This document shows positions 16,170 through 27,200 of a stretch of DNA of 41,035 bases, piece after piece (the first letter of the stretch is position 1; each line of letters begins with the position of its first letter). Below the pieces are notes generated by a model. The model saw nothing but the letters and a program-made list of their open reading frames with translations, was not told the origin of the DNA and ran no database searches. The DNA is from Actinomycetes bacterium (GTDB taxonomy: Bacteria > Actinomycetota > Actinomycetes > Prado026). A program made the translations under genes and the position numbers. The DNA lies in assembly GCA_036510875.1 (NCBI GenBank), contig DATCDE010000141.1, positions 1-41,035 on the forward strand. The letters run 5' to 3'.

Positions 16170-16175
16170 AGCGTA
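16170..16175 (-). promoter_or_regulatory. Leaderless -10 box (TACGCT) for murA
   Basis: The minus strand reads TACGCT, then GGCCAG, then the GTG at 16163. No ribosome site lies between. Confidence 0.5.
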
Positions 16176-16199
16176 GGACGGCCGGCTCCGGCGGAGGCT

Positions 16200-16205
16200 T
16201 AGGCT
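16200..16205 (+). promoter_or_regulatory. Leaderless -10 box (TAGGCT) for pduO
   Basis: TAGGCT is followed by CGTGGC and the GTG at 16212. It is the mirror arrangement of the murA box, only 24 bp away, so the two promoters share a 48-bp gap. Confidence 0.5.
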
Positions 16206-16211
16206 CGTGGC

Positions 16212-16796
16212 GTGGTCAACCTCACGCGCATCTACACCCGCACCGGTGATGACGGCAGCACCGCACTCGGCGACATGAGCCGCACATCGAAGACTGACCC
16301 CCGGCTGGTGGCCTACGCCGACGTGGACGAGGCGAACGCCGCCATCGGGGTGGCGCTGGCCCTGGGCGGGCTGCCCGACGCGGTCAGCGCGCTGCTAGTG
16401 CGGATCCAGAACGAACTGTTCGACGTGGGCGCCGACCTGTGCACGCCCGTCGTGCCCGACCCGCAGTTCCCGCCCCTGCGGGTCGAGCCGGAGTACGTGG
16501 ACCGGCTCGAGCTGGCCTGCGACACCTTCAACGAGGACCTGCCCCACCTGCGCTCGTTCGTGCTGCCGGGCGGCACGCCGGGGACAGCGCTGCTGCACGT
16601 CGCGCGCACGGTGGTCCGCCGCGCCGAACGTTCGACCTGGACGGCACTGGAGACGTACGCGGACACCATGAACCCGCTGACCGCGCGCTACCTCAACCGG
16701 CTCTCGGACCTGCTGTTCATCCTGTCCCGGGTGGCCAACACCCCGGCGGCAGGAGGCGACGGCGACGTGCTCTGGCTCCCTGGCGCCACCCGCTGA
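16212..16796 (+). CDS. pduO: PduO-type ATP:cob(I)alamin adenosyltransferase
   Basis: The 194-residue protein makes adenosylcobalamin from cob(I)alamin and ATP in the cytosol. The N-terminal ATP-binding segment [15 protein letters not shown] (7-21) and the helices with [10 protein letters not shown] and [15 protein letters not shown] are diagnostic of the PduO/MMAB family, a trimeric five-helix bundle. Length is normal. GTG 16212 gives the conserved [14 protein letters not shown] start and lies six bases after a TAGGCT box. The likely client in this window is the B12-dependent mutase MeaA. Convergent with the ATP synthase operon, from which a stacked hairpin separates it. Confidence 0.93.
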   Translation: MVNLTRIYTRTGDDGSTALGDMSRTSKTDPRLVAYADVDEANAAIGVALALGGLPDAVSALLVRIQNELFDVGADLCTPVVPDPQFPPLRVEPEYVDRLELACDTFNEDLPHLRSFVLPGGTPGTALLHVARTVVRRAERSTWTALETYADTMNPLTARYLNRLSDLLFILSRVANTPAAGGDGDVLWLPGATR

Positions 16797-16800
16797 CCCT

Positions 16801-16841
16801 CCCGCATGCCGACCCTCCGTATGAGGGTCCCGTCATGCGGG
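16801..16841. terminator. Stacked bidirectional terminator between pduO and atpC; palindrome family member
   Basis: An outer stem CCCGCATG (16801-16808) pairs with CATGCGGG (16834-16841). An inner stem GACCCTC (16811-16817) pairs with GAGGGTC (16823-16829) around CGTAT. It sits between two convergent stops (16796 and 16853). There is no T tract, as is common for actinobacterial terminators. It shares GTATGAGGGTCC with related hairpins at 4580 and 37718. Confidence 0.7.
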
Positions 16842-16852
16842 GCCGGGGGGGA

Positions 16853-17242
16853 TCAGCTGTGCGGGACGGGGTGGGCGGCAGCGCGCAGCCGGACCTCGGC
16901 CCGCTGCACCGCCGCCTCGTCGGGCTCCCCCGCGGCCTTCGCCCGCTCCAGCGCCGCCTCGGCCCGCTTGACGTCGATCTCGGAGGCGAGCTCGGCAGTC
17001 TCGGCCAGGATCGCCACGTTGTCGGAGTCCACCGAGAAGAATCCCTGGTGGACGGCGGCGATCTGCCGCTCGCCCCCGGGCAGGTGGACCCGGACGACGC
17101 CGTCGACGAGCAGGGCCAGCACCGGCTCGTGGCCGGGCATGATCCCGATCTCGCCCTCGACCGTCTTCACCACGACCATCAAGGCCGGCCCCTGCCAGAT
17201 CTGCCGGTCCGCCGCGACGATCTTGACGTTGAGCTCGGCCAT
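16853..17242 (-). CDS. atpC: ATP synthase F1 epsilon subunit
   Basis: The 129-residue epsilon subunit is part of the central stalk and regulates ATP hydrolysis. The N-terminal beta-sandwich reads LNVKIVAADRQIWQGPA, GEIGIMPGHEPVLALL and HQGFFSVDSDNVAILAE. The helical C-terminal domain (KRAEAALERAKAAGEPDEAAVQRAEVRLRAA) is present but shorter and Ala-rich. ATG 17242 lies one base after the atpD stop (TGACATG); a longer reading from 17290 lies inside atpD and is rejected. It is the last gene of the ATP synthase operon. Confidence 0.95.
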   Translation of the reverse strand: MAELNVKIVAADRQIWQGPALMVVVKTVEGEIGIMPGHEPVLALLVDGVVRVHLPGGERQIAAVHQGFFSVDSDNVAILAETAELASEIDVKRAEAALERAKAAGEPDEAAVQRAEVRLRAAAHPVPHS

Positions 17243-17243
17243 G

Positions 17244-19674
<2,431 letters not shown>

Positions 19675-19707
19675 GCGATCAGGCCCCTTCCTTCGCTGGA
19701 CCCGCCA

Positions 19708-21345
19708 TCAGGCCTGGCGGACGCGACGGGTGATCTTCTCGTGGTCGACGTCCTCCTCCGTCAGGGCCGCGACCGGCTCGTCCTTGACCAGCAGCTCGCC
19801 CGAGCTGGTCGTGAACTGCGCCTTGAACGTCGTCACGCCCCTCTCGAGCAGACCGACCGTCTCGTCGGAGATGTCCTTGGACGACGCGATCGTCGCCAGC
19901 ACTCCGGCGCCGTCACGGCCGAGGAACTCGAGGAACTCCGACTCGAAGCGGCGGATGTCCTCGACCGGCACCTCGTCCAGCTTGCCGGTCGTGCCGGCCC
20001 ACACCGAGACGACCTCCTGCTCCATCGGGAACGGCGTGTACTGGGGCTGCTTGAGCAGCTCGACCAGACGAGCACCTCGCTCCAGCTGCGCCTTCGACGC
20101 GGCGTCCAGGTCGGAGCCGAACGCCGAGAACGCCTCTAGCTCGCGGTACTGGGCGAGTTCCAGGCGCAGTCGGCCGGCCACCTTCCGCATGGCCTTGACC
20201 TGCGCCGAGCCACCGACCCGGGAGACCGAGATGCCGACGTTGATCGCCGGCCGGACACCGGAGTTGAACAGGTCCGACTCGAGGAAGCACTGGCCGTCGG
20301 TGATCGAGATGACGTTGGTCGGGATGTACGCCGACACGTCGTTGGCCTTCGTCTCGATGATCGGCAGGCCGGTCATCGAGCCGGCACCGAGCTCGTCGGA
20401 CAGCTTGGCGCAGCGCTCGAGCAGGCGCGAGTGCAGGTAGAAGACGTCACCGGGGTAGGCCTCGCGGCCCGGCGGACGGCGCAGCAGCAGCGACACCGCG
20501 CGGTAGGCCTCGGCCTGCTTGGACAGGTCGTCGAAGATGATCAGGACGTGCTGGCCCTGGTACATCCAGTGCTGGCCGATGGCGGAACCCGTGTACGGGG
20601 CCAGGTACTTGAAGCCGGCCGGGTCGGACGCCGGGGCCGCAACGATGGTGGTGTAGTCCATCGCACCGGCGTCTTCGAGCGCGCCGCGGACCGCCGCGAT
20701 GGTGGACCCCTTCTGCCCGATGGCCACGTAGATGCACTTGACCTGGCGGGTCGGGTCACCGGAGGCCCAGTTGCCCCGCTGGTTGATGATCGTGTCGATC
20801 GCGACCGCGGTCTTGCCGGTCTGCCGGTCGCCGATGATCAGCTGCCGCTGACCACGGCCGATCGCGGTCATCGCGTCGATCGCCTTGATGCCGGTCTGCA
20901 TCGGCTCCTTCACCGGCTGCCGCTGCACGACGGACGGCGCCTGCAGCTCCAGGGCCCGGCGGGTCTCGGCGACGATCTCGCCCTTGCCGTCGATCGGGTT
21001 CCCCAGCGGGTCGACGACCCGGCCGAGGTAGCCGTCGCCGACCGGGACCGAGAGGATCTCGCCGGTCCGGCGGACCGGCTGCCCTTCCTCGATCTTCGAC
21101 CCGTCGCCGAGCAGCACGACGCCGATCTCGCGGATGTCGAGGTTCAGGGCCAGGCCGAGCAGGCCACCCTCGAACTCCAGCAGCTCGTTCGTCATGGCCG
21201 AGTGCAGGCCCTCGACGCGGGCGATGCCGTCGCCGGTCTCCATGACCCGCCCGACCTCCTCGCGAGCGGTCTCGGGCGCGTACGCCTCGACGTTCCGCTC
21301 GATCGCGGCCCGGATCTCGTCCGGACGGATCGTCAGCTCGGCCAT
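19708..21345 (-). CDS. atpA: ATP synthase F1 alpha subunit
   Basis: The 545-residue non-catalytic nucleotide-binding subunit has Walker A GDRQTGKT (172-179), the DELSE-type region seen as [15 protein letters not shown], the conserved [20 protein letters not shown] and the arginine-finger region [10 protein letters not shown]. It is about 30 residues longer than the E. coli chain. The extra C-terminal tail ([16 protein letters not shown] and a basic end) matches the actinobacterial alpha extension, which in mycobacteria holds back ATP hydrolysis. ATG 21345 is preceded by AGGGAAG. Confidence 0.97.
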   Translation of the reverse strand: MAELTIRPDEIRAAIERNVEAYAPETAREEVGRVMETGDGIARVEGLHSAMTNELLEFEGGLLGLALNLDIREIGVVLLGDGSKIEEGQPVRRTGEILSVPVGDGYLGRVVDPLGNPIDGKGEIVAETRRALELQAPSVVQRQPVKEPMQTGIKAIDAMTAIGRGQRQLIIGDRQTGKTAVAIDTIINQRGNWASGDPTRQVKCIYVAIGQKGSTIAAVRGALEDAGAMDYTTIVAAPASDPAGFKYLAPYTGSAIGQHWMYQGQHVLIIFDDLSKQAEAYRAVSLLLRRPPGREAYPGDVFYLHSRLLERCAKLSDELGAGSMTGLPIIETKANDVSAYIPTNVISITDGQCFLESDLFNSGVRPAINVGISVSRVGGSAQVKAMRKVAGRLRLELAQYRELEAFSAFGSDLDAASKAQLERGARLVELLKQPQYTPFPMEQEVVSVWAGTTGKLDEVPVEDIRRFESEFLEFLGRDGAGVLATIASSKDISDETVGLLERGVTTFKAQFTTSSGELLVKDEPVAALTEEDVDHEKITRRVRQA

Positions 21346-21368
21346 TGCTTCCCTGCTCTCTTGCTCGG

Positions 21369-21389
21369 CGCCCCCAAGGCTGAGGGGCG
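21369..21389. other. Small hairpin in the atpH-atpA gap
   Basis: The 102-bp gap between atpH and atpA, the longest inside the core operon, contains a 6-bp G/C stem (CGCCCC at 21369-21374 with GGGGCG at 21384-21389). It could be a processing or stability element that tunes subunit stoichiometry, but the stem is short. Confidence 0.3.
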
Positions 21390-21447
21390 GTGGGTCAGAT
21401 TCGGGCTGGGGTTCGAAGCCTGCTGCTGCGCGGTCATCGGGTGGTCA

Positions 21448-22263
21448 TCAGGCCAGCTGCTGCCGGGCCTGTTCGAGCCTGCGGGCGACGCTGCCGTCGA
21501 TGACCTCGCCACCGACGACGACCTTCACCCCGCCGACCAGGTCGGGCTCGACGATCTGGGCGATGCGGACCGATCGGCCGTAGATCCGGGTCAGCGCGGC
21601 CGCCAGCCGGGTCGGCTGGTCGCCGGTCATCGGGGTGGCCACGTGCACCTCGGCCATGACCTCGCCGTGACGGTCGGAGGCCAGCCGGGCCAGCTCGGTC
21701 AGGGCGTCCTCGAGCCGGCGGCCACGGGGGCTGGCCACCACCTGCTCCACGGCGACCTGGGTGGCCGTGGTCGTCCGCCCGCCGAGCAGGTCGCGTACGA
21801 GCGCGACCTTGCGCTCGGCCGGCAGCCAGCGGTCGGACATCGTGTTCCGCAGCTCCACGCTGCCCTGGGCGACCCGCGACAGGCGGTACAGCTCGTCCTC
21901 GACGGTGTCGAGGCTGCCGTCCGCCTCCGCTGCTAGGAACAGCGCCTGGGCGCCGAGCGCCTCAGCGGCGTCGGCGAGGTCGTTGGCCTCCGACCAGCGC
22001 CGCCCGACGACGTCCACGACGACCTCGACGGCGCGCTCCGTCAGCTTCCCGGTGAACAGCTCCTTGACCAGGGCGGTGCGCCGGTCGAGGTCAGTGCCGC
22101 TGTCGGACAGCAACCGGCGCAGCTCGAGGTTGTCGTCGAGCAGCCGGGCCACCGAGAACAGCTCGGTGGCCAGCTCGGGGTAGCCCGCGGTGCCATCGGC
22201 CTGCGAGCGTGCGGTCAGCGCCCCGCGGGCCTCGTCGAGGGAACGTCGGCTGGCCCCGAGCAT
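21448..22263 (-). CDS. atpH: ATP synthase F1 delta subunit (long actinobacterial form, not fused to b)
   Basis: The 271-residue peripheral stalk subunit caps the alpha3beta3 head. The recognisable part is the second half: YRLSRVAQGSVELRNTMSD, then ERKVALVRDLLGG and the C-terminal PDLVGGVKVVVGGEVIDGSVARRLEQARQQL. The first half (YPELATELFSVARLLDDNLELRRLLSDSG, ALVKELFTGKL) looks like an internal duplication of the helical domain, explaining the length against 177 residues in E. coli. Streptomyces delta is similar, whereas mycobacteria fuse it to a b-like segment. The start overlaps the atpF stop (TGATG). Confidence 0.93.
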   Translation of the reverse strand: MLGASRRSLDEARGALTARSQADGTAGYPELATELFSVARLLDDNLELRRLLSDSGTDLDRRTALVKELFTGKLTERAVEVVVDVVGRRWSEANDLADAAEALGAQALFLAAEADGSLDTVEDELYRLSRVAQGSVELRNTMSDRWLPAERKVALVRDLLGGRTTTATQVAVEQVVASPRGRRLEDALTELARLASDRHGEVMAEVHVATPMTGDQPTRLAAALTRIYGRSVRIAQIVEPDLVGGVKVVVGGEVIDGSVARRLEQARQQLA

Positions 22264-22811
22264 CAGACCTGCTCCACCGTGGAGGTGGACAGCTGCTCGA
22301 GGTCGGCGATGAACCGGTCCACCGTCGCGCTGACCCGAGCGTCGTCGGTCAGCGACTCGCCGACGATCTTGCCCGCGAGGTTCACCGATAGCGACCCGAC
22401 CTCGCGGATGAGGTCCGTGCGCATCTGCTGCTGGTCGGCCGCCAGCTGCGCCTGCGCCCGAGCAGTGACCTGCTCGGCGGCCGCCGTCGCCTCGACCCGC
22501 GCCTGCTCGACGATGGTCTGCCGGTCGGCCTGCGCCTGCGCCCGGATCTCGGCCGCCTCGTTGCGGGCCTGCGCGAGCTGCTGCCGGTACTGCTCGAGCA
22601 GCGCGTTCGCCTCGGCCTGGGCGTGGTCGGCCCGGGCCATGCCACCCTCGATCTTGTCGACCCGCTCGGCGAGGGTCTTCTTGATGTTCGGGAAGGCGAA
22701 CTTGGCCAGCACGAAGAACACGATGAAGAAGGCGACGGTGCCGATGATGAGCTCGTCCAACGGCAACCGCAGGACGTTGGGGGTGGTCGCTTCGCTCGCG
22801 AGGTGGATCAC
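22263..22811 (-). CDS. atpF: ATP synthase Fo b subunit
   Basis: The 182-residue stalk subunit has one membrane helix (IIGTVAFFIVFFVLAKFAFP, about 22-41), then a long Ala/Gln/Glu-rich coiled coil (KTLAERVDKIEGGMARADHAQ and onwards) that dimerises and reaches up to delta. The N-terminus MIHLASEATTPNVLRLPLDE is periplasmic. GTG 22811 is preceded by GGAG at four bases. Its stop overlaps the atpH start, so the two are coupled. Confidence 0.95.
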   Translation of the reverse strand: MIHLASEATTPNVLRLPLDELIIGTVAFFIVFFVLAKFAFPNIKKTLAERVDKIEGGMARADHAQAEANALLEQYRQQLAQARNEAAEIRAQAQADRQTIVEQARVEATAAAEQVTARAQAQLAADQQQMRTDLIREVGSLSVNLAGKIVGESLTDDARVSATVDRFIADLEQLSTSTVEQV

Positions 22812-22848
22812 GTGGCTCCGCCCTTCGTGGTGATGGCTGCGGCCTCGG

Positions 22849-23145
<297 letters not shown>

Positions 23146-23973
23146 TCAGTGCTCGGCGTGCAGCGAACCGGAGATGTAGACGGCGGTGAGCAGGGTGAAG
23201 ATGAACGCCTGCAGGGCCTGGATCAGCAACTCGAACGCGGTGAGGATGACCGTCACGAGGAACGACGTCGCCGAGCCGATCGCCCCCATCAGCGACGGCG
23301 ACAGCAGGTACCAGGCGCCCAAGGTGAACACCGTGAGCAGCAGGTGCCCCGCGAACATGTTGGCGAACAGTCGGACGGCCAGCGTGAACGGCCGGACCAG
23401 GACGTTCGAAATCAGCTCGATCGGCGCGAGGATCACATAGATCGCCTTGGGGATCCCGGGCGGGAACATCATGTTCGTGAAGAACTTGATGGGCCCTTGG
23501 TGCTTCAGACCGAGGTACATGTAGAGCACCCAGACCATCACCGCGAGGGTCACGGGGAACGCGAACCGGGACATCGGCGGGAACTGCGCCAGCGGGATGA
23601 TCCCGAAGATGTTCATGATCCAGACGAAGAAGAACAGCGACCCCAGGAACGGGACGAACTTGTCCCCCTCCTTGCCGATCACGTCGCGGGCGATCTGGTC
23701 CCGGATGAACAGGTAGCCCATCTCACCGACGTTCTGCACGGGGCGCGGCACCAGCCGTGGCCGCCCGAAGGCCACCAGGAAGAACACGATGACCAATGCC
23801 GCCCCGAGGATCACCAGCAGCGACGACTTGGTGATGTCGAAGGTGATCCCGAACAGGGTGAACGACGCGTAGGGATCGAACTGGAAGATCCCCGCGTTCG
23901 GGGCCGGGAACCCGCATCCGGACCCGAGGTGGCAGCCCCCCTCGGAGAGGGCGACGGCGGCGGCGCTGATCAC
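23146..23973 (-). CDS. atpB: ATP synthase Fo a subunit
   Basis: The 275-residue stator channel has five or six membrane helices. The key arginine lies in LVRPFTLAVRLFANMFAGHLLL, and the last helices read FLVTVILTAFELLIQALQAFIFTLL. GTG 23973 is chosen because GGAGG lies eight bases upstream. A longer reading to 24093 overlaps the preceding atpZ-like gene and has no membrane-protein character. The first 45 residues are periplasmic and contain two cysteines (GGCHLGSGCGF), which could form a disulfide. Confidence 0.95.
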   Translation of the reverse strand: MISAAAVALSEGGCHLGSGCGFPAPNAGIFQFDPYASFTLFGITFDITKSSLLVILGAALVIVFFLVAFGRPRLVPRPVQNVGEMGYLFIRDQIARDVIGKEGDKFVPFLGSLFFFVWIMNIFGIIPLAQFPPMSRFAFPVTLAVMVWVLYMYLGLKHQGPIKFFTNMMFPPGIPKAIYVILAPIELISNVLVRPFTLAVRLFANMFAGHLLLTVFTLGAWYLLSPSLMGAIGSATSFLVTVILTAFELLIQALQAFIFTLLTAVYISGSLHAEH

Positions 23974-23998
23974 GCGGAGTACCTCCGGGTGGCGGTCG

Positions 23999-24229
23999 TC
24001 ATTGACCGTCCGTGCTGTGGATGCGGACGAACACGAGATATAGGGCTGCGGTGACGCCCACGAGGACGCCAATGGGAAAGAAGACCGGGCCACCCCCGCG
24101 CCACCGGTCGATCAACCACCCCACACCGCCCCAGACGAGGATGCCTGAGAGCAGATAGCTGACGATCGACCAGGCAGCGTTCGCGGTCGAGGAACTCGTC
24201 CGCGGGGCGTCCTGGCGCTCCCCTTCCAT
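23999..24229 (-). CDS. AtpZ/AtpI-like small membrane protein of the ATP synthase operon
   Basis: The 76-residue protein has a hydrophilic start (MEGERQDAPRTSSSTANAAW) and two membrane helices (SIVSYLLSGILVWGGVGWLI and FFPIGVLVGVTAALYLVFV) around the basic turn DRWRGGG. This is the AtpZ layout, found ahead of atpB, where it may help c-ring assembly or divalent cation handling. ATG 24229 follows a TAGGGT box by eight bases, so this gene probably starts the operon transcript. It ends 25 bp before atpB. Confidence 0.75.
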   Translation of the reverse strand: MEGERQDAPRTSSSTANAAWSIVSYLLSGILVWGGVGWLIDRWRGGGPVFFPIGVLVGVTAALYLVFVRIHSTDGQ

Positions 24230-24237
24230 CGGTGCAG

Positions 24238-24243
24238 ACCCTA
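24238..24243 (-). promoter_or_regulatory. Candidate -10 box (TAGGGT) for the ATP synthase operon
   Basis: The minus strand reads TAGGGT, eight bases, then ATG 24229, so the leader would be zero to two bases. The -35 region is weak. Confidence 0.4.
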
Positions 24244-24310
24244 TCAGCGGCCAGGTGACCGCCGGAAATCGGGACCCCGCCTGGACAGCCCCTGGCGCCG
24301 GCCGGCTCGG

Positions 24311-24721
24311 CTAGTGCCGGTCGGCGTCCTTCGGATCGACGTAGAGGATCTGCAGCCTGGTGAACCCGCGGACCTCGAACCCGGTCCAGACCAGCGTGCA
24401 GACCACGATGGTCAGGCCGAACGCCTTGGTGTCGAAGATCGTGGTGTCCTTGAACGCGACGATCAGCGCGAAAAGCACCCCGATCTTGACCAGGTAGGTC
24501 AGGATCGCGGCGTTCATGGCCGCGTATGCCGAGACCCGTGAGGCCCGCCCGACCACGACCAGGCCTACCGTGAAGAACACCACGACCACAAGCACGCCGA
24601 GGGCGGCGCCCAGCGCCGCCTTGCCCCCGCCGACGAACGCCGCGACAACGACGGCGAGGACCCCGACCAGCACGGTCGGGATCAGGGCGGCGCGCAGGAT
24701 CGAGGCATCGTGCTCGTGCAT
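24311..24721 (-). CDS. atpI: AtpI-like (ATP synthase protein I family) four-helix membrane protein
   Basis: The 136-residue protein has four predicted membrane helices: LIPTVLVGVLAVVVAAFVGG, AALGVLVVVVFFTVGLVVVG, AAILTYLVKIGVLFALIVAF and GLTIVVCTLVWTGFEV. It ends in a cytoplasmic tail VDPKDADRH. Its position between wecA and the atpZ-like gene matches M. tuberculosis Rv1303, and the topology fits the ATP synthase I family, which assists ring assembly. ATG 24721 lies eight bases after TAGCCT. The 81-bp gap to the next gene contains that gene's own promoter box, so it may be a separate transcript. Confidence 0.7.
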   Translation of the reverse strand: MHEHDASILRAALIPTVLVGVLAVVVAAFVGGGKAALGAALGVLVVVVFFTVGLVVVGRASRVSAYAAMNAAILTYLVKIGVLFALIVAFKDTTIFDTKAFGLTIVVCTLVWTGFEVRGFTRLQILYVDPKDADRH

Positions 24722-24729
24722 GGTCTACG

Positions 24730-24735
24730 AGGCTA
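24730..24735 (-). promoter_or_regulatory. Candidate -10 box (TAGCCT) for the AtpI-like gene
   Basis: TAGCCT begins just after the wecA stop (24741-24739) and lies eight bases before the ATG at 24721, giving an almost leaderless transcript. Confidence 0.35.
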
Positions 24736-24738
24736 CCG

Positions 24739-25854
24739 CTATCCGCGGCCGGCCCGCCCCGCCGCAGCCCGGGCGGCCCGCCGCGGACCACGGACGACGA
24801 TCACGAGCGTGGCGAACGCGACCGCGGCCAGGACCAGCGCCAGCCAGGTCGGCAGGAAGGCCAGCCCCACGGCCAGGTAGGCCAGCAGCGCGGTCCACCC
24901 GTACATGATCAGGACCGCCCGGCGGTGCGAGTGGCCGATCTCCAGCAGCCGGTGGTGCAGGTGCTGCTTGTCGGCGGAGAACGGCGAGCGGCGGGCCCTG
25001 GTCCGCCGCACCACGGCGAGCACCAAGTCCAGGAACGGCACCGCCAGGACGGCGAACGGCAGCAGCAGCGGCAGCAGCGTGGGGAACAGGTTCAGACCCG
25101 AGTAGGACGCCGGGTCCAGCCGCCCGGTGAGCGTGATCGACGACGCGGCGAGCAGCAGGCCGATGACCATCGAGCCGGAGTCGCCCATGAAGATGCGGGC
25201 CGGGTTGAAGTTGTGCACGAGGAACCCGGCGCAGACCCCGGCGAGCACCGCCGAGATGAGCGAGGGGGTGAGCGCGCGCTCGATCGCGTTCTGCACCGAG
25301 AGCAGGTAGGAGAACAGGAAGAACGCGCTCGCGCTGATCCCCACGATGCCGGCGGCCAGACCGTCGAGGCCGTCGACGAAGTTCACCGCGTTGACCGTGA
25401 CCACGACGACCAGGACGGTGATCAGGGTGCCCTCGGCGGGCCCGAGCGCGATGGTCTGCCCCGGCCCTGGCAGCCACAGCAGCTGGACGCCCTGCAACGC
25501 CATGAGCCCGGCCGCCAGGGACTGGCCGGCCAGCTTGGTGATGGCGTCCAGCCCCCAGACGTCGTCCACCACGCCGACCAGGCAGATCACCACCGAGGCG
25601 AGCAGCACGCCCTTGGGCTCGTCCCCGGTCGCGAACACGCTGCGCAGCAGGGGCATCTTGCTCGCGACCAGCAGGGCCGCGGCCAGGCCGACCAGCATGG
25701 CCACCCCGCCGAGGCGTGGGATCGGCACGTCGTGGACGTCCCGGTCCCGCACCTCGGCGACCACCCCGAACCGGACGGCAACCGCCCGGACCGGCCCGGC
25801 CACCAGGTAGGTGACCGCGGCCGCGACGAACGTGGTGAGCAGGTACTCGCGCAC
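24739..25854 (-). CDS. wecA: Undecaprenyl/decaprenyl-phosphate GlcNAc-1-phosphate transferase (WecA/MraY superfamily)
   Basis: The 371-residue polytopic enzyme of about eleven helices moves a sugar-1-phosphate from UDP-HexNAc onto polyprenyl phosphate, the first step of lipid-linked glycan synthesis at the inner membrane. It has VPIPRLGGVAMLVG, VDDVWGL (first aspartate pair), NAVNFVDGLDGLAAG, HNFNPARIFMGDSGSM and the HLHHRLL motif, which with the aspartates marks WecA/TagO rather than MraY. In mycobacteria the corresponding gene (Rv1302) primes arabinogalactan linker synthesis. GTG 25854 lies 12 bp after the glyA stop, so the two are probably co-transcribed. The basic tail (RGPRRAARAAAGRAGRG) is cytoplasmic. 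Confidence 0.9.
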   Translation of the reverse strand: MREYLLTTFVAAAVTYLVAGPVRAVAVRFGVVAEVRDRDVHDVPIPRLGGVAMLVGLAAALLVASKMPLLRSVFATGDEPKGVLLASVVICLVGVVDDVWGLDAITKLAGQSLAAGLMALQGVQLLWLPGPGQTIALGPAEGTLITVLVVVVTVNAVNFVDGLDGLAAGIVGISASAFFLFSYLLSVQNAIERALTPSLISAVLAGVCAGFLVHNFNPARIFMGDSGSMVIGLLLAASSITLTGRLDPASYSGLNLFPTLLPLLLPFAVLAVPFLDLVLAVVRRTRARRSPFSADKQHLHHRLLEIGHSHRRAVLIMYGWTALLAYLAVGLAFLPTWLALVLAAVAFATLVIVVRGPRRAARAAAGRAGRG

Positions 25855-25866
25855 CCCGCGTGCCTG

Positions 25867-27135
25867 CTACCCGCGGGGGTAGGCCCGGTGGCGGGAGACG
25901 AGGGTCCCCACCACCTCGCGGATCTCGGCCGCGGCCGAGCCGTCGGAGTCACGCACGGCCCGGCCGATCAGACCGGCGATCTCCTTCATGTCGGTCTCGG
26001 TCATGCCCTGCGTGGTCACCGACGGCGTGCCCACCCGGATGCCCGAGGCGACGCTCGGCGGCTGCGGGTCGAACGGGATGGCGTTCTTGTTCAGCACGAT
26101 GCCGGCGGTGTCGCAGCGCGTCTCGGCGTCGGCACCGGTCACCCCGAGGCCCTGCAGGTCGATGAGCGACAGGTGGGTGTCGGTCCCGCCGGTCACCGGA
26201 CGCATGCCCTCCTCGGCCAGGCCCGCGGTGAGCGCCTGGGAGTTGGCGATCACCTGGCGCGTGTAGGCCTGGTACGCCGGGGTGGCGGCCTCCTTCAGCG
26301 CGACCGCTTTGGCGGCGACCGCGTGCATGAGGGGGCCGCCCTGCATCATCGGGAAGACCGCCTTGTCCAGGGCGGCCGCGTGCTCCGCCGTGGACACGAG
26401 CATCCCGCCGCGCGGGCCGCGCAGCACCTTGTGGGTGGTGAACGTGACGACGTCGGCGTACGGCACCGGGCTCGGGATCGCCTGGCCGGCGACCAGACCG
26501 ATGAAGTGCGCGGCGTCCACCATGAGGATCGCGCCGACCTCGTCGGCCACCGACCGGAACGCCGCGAAGTCGATCAGCCGCGGGATCGCCGAGCCGCCAC
26601 AGATGATCATCCTCGGGCGGTGCTCGAGGGCCAGGTCACGGACCTGGTCGTAGTCGATGTCCTCGGTGGTCGGCGAGACGCCGTAGTGGACGGGGTTGAA
26701 CCACTTGCCGGAGAAGGAGACCTTGGCGCCGTGGGTGAGGTGGCCGCCGTGCGGCAGGCTCATCGCCAGCACCGTCTCGCCCGGCTTGACGAACGCGCCG
26801 TAGGCGGCCAGGTTCGCGCTGGCCCCGGAGTGCGGCTGCAGGTTGGCGTGCTCCGCGCCGAACAGCTCCTTGGCCCGCTCGATGCCGATCGTCTCGGCCT
26901 TGTCGACCTCGCTGCAGCCGCCGTAGTAGCGGCGTCCTGGGTAGCCCTCGGCGTACTTGTTCGACAGGGTCGAGCCGAGTGCGGCGAGCACAGCGGGCGA
27001 GGTGAAGTTCTCGCTGGCGATCAGCTGCAGACCACTCCGCAGCCGGTCCAGCTCGGAGAGCAGCACAGCCGCGATCTCCGGGTCCTCTTGCTCGAGCTCG
27101 GCAAAGTCGGGACCCCAGAAGGGCACCTCGGTCAT
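25867..27135 (-). CDS. glyA: Serine hydroxymethyltransferase
   Basis: The 422-residue PLP enzyme interconverts serine plus tetrahydrofolate with glycine plus 5,10-methylene-THF. It has LIASENFTSPAVL, EGYPGRRYYGGC, the PLP lysine K236 in VTFTTHKVLRGPRGG and the substrate-binding GIRVGTPSVTTQGM. Length matches the bacterial family. ATG 27135 has GGGAGAAG shortly upstream. A TAGACT box about 34 bases before the start gives it its own promoter, and wecA follows closely. Confidence 0.97.
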   Translation of the reverse strand: MTEVPFWGPDFAELEQEDPEIAAVLLSELDRLRSGLQLIASENFTSPAVLAALGSTLSNKYAEGYPGRRYYGGCSEVDKAETIGIERAKELFGAEHANLQPHSGASANLAAYGAFVKPGETVLAMSLPHGGHLTHGAKVSFSGKWFNPVHYGVSPTTEDIDYDQVRDLALEHRPRMIICGGSAIPRLIDFAAFRSVADEVGAILMVDAAHFIGLVAGQAIPSPVPYADVVTFTTHKVLRGPRGGMLVSTAEHAAALDKAVFPMMQGGPLMHAVAAKAVALKEAATPAYQAYTRQVIANSQALTAGLAEEGMRPVTGGTDTHLSLIDLQGLGVTGADAETRCDTAGIVLNKNAIPFDPQPPSVASGIRVGTPSVTTQGMTETDMKEIAGLIGRAVRDSDGSAAAEIREVVGTLVSRHRAYPRG

Positions 27136-27168
27136 GGTCTTCTCCCTGACGGATCGGCGGCGCGGCCG

Positions 27169-27174
27169 AGTCTA
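27169..27174 (-). promoter_or_regulatory. Candidate -10 box (TAGACT) for glyA
   Basis: TAGACT on the minus strand would give a leader of about 27 nt that contains the GGGAGAAG ribosome site. There is no room for a riboswitch. Confidence 0.35.
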
Positions 27175-27200
27175 CGACGCGAAGCAGCCCGGACCGCCGA

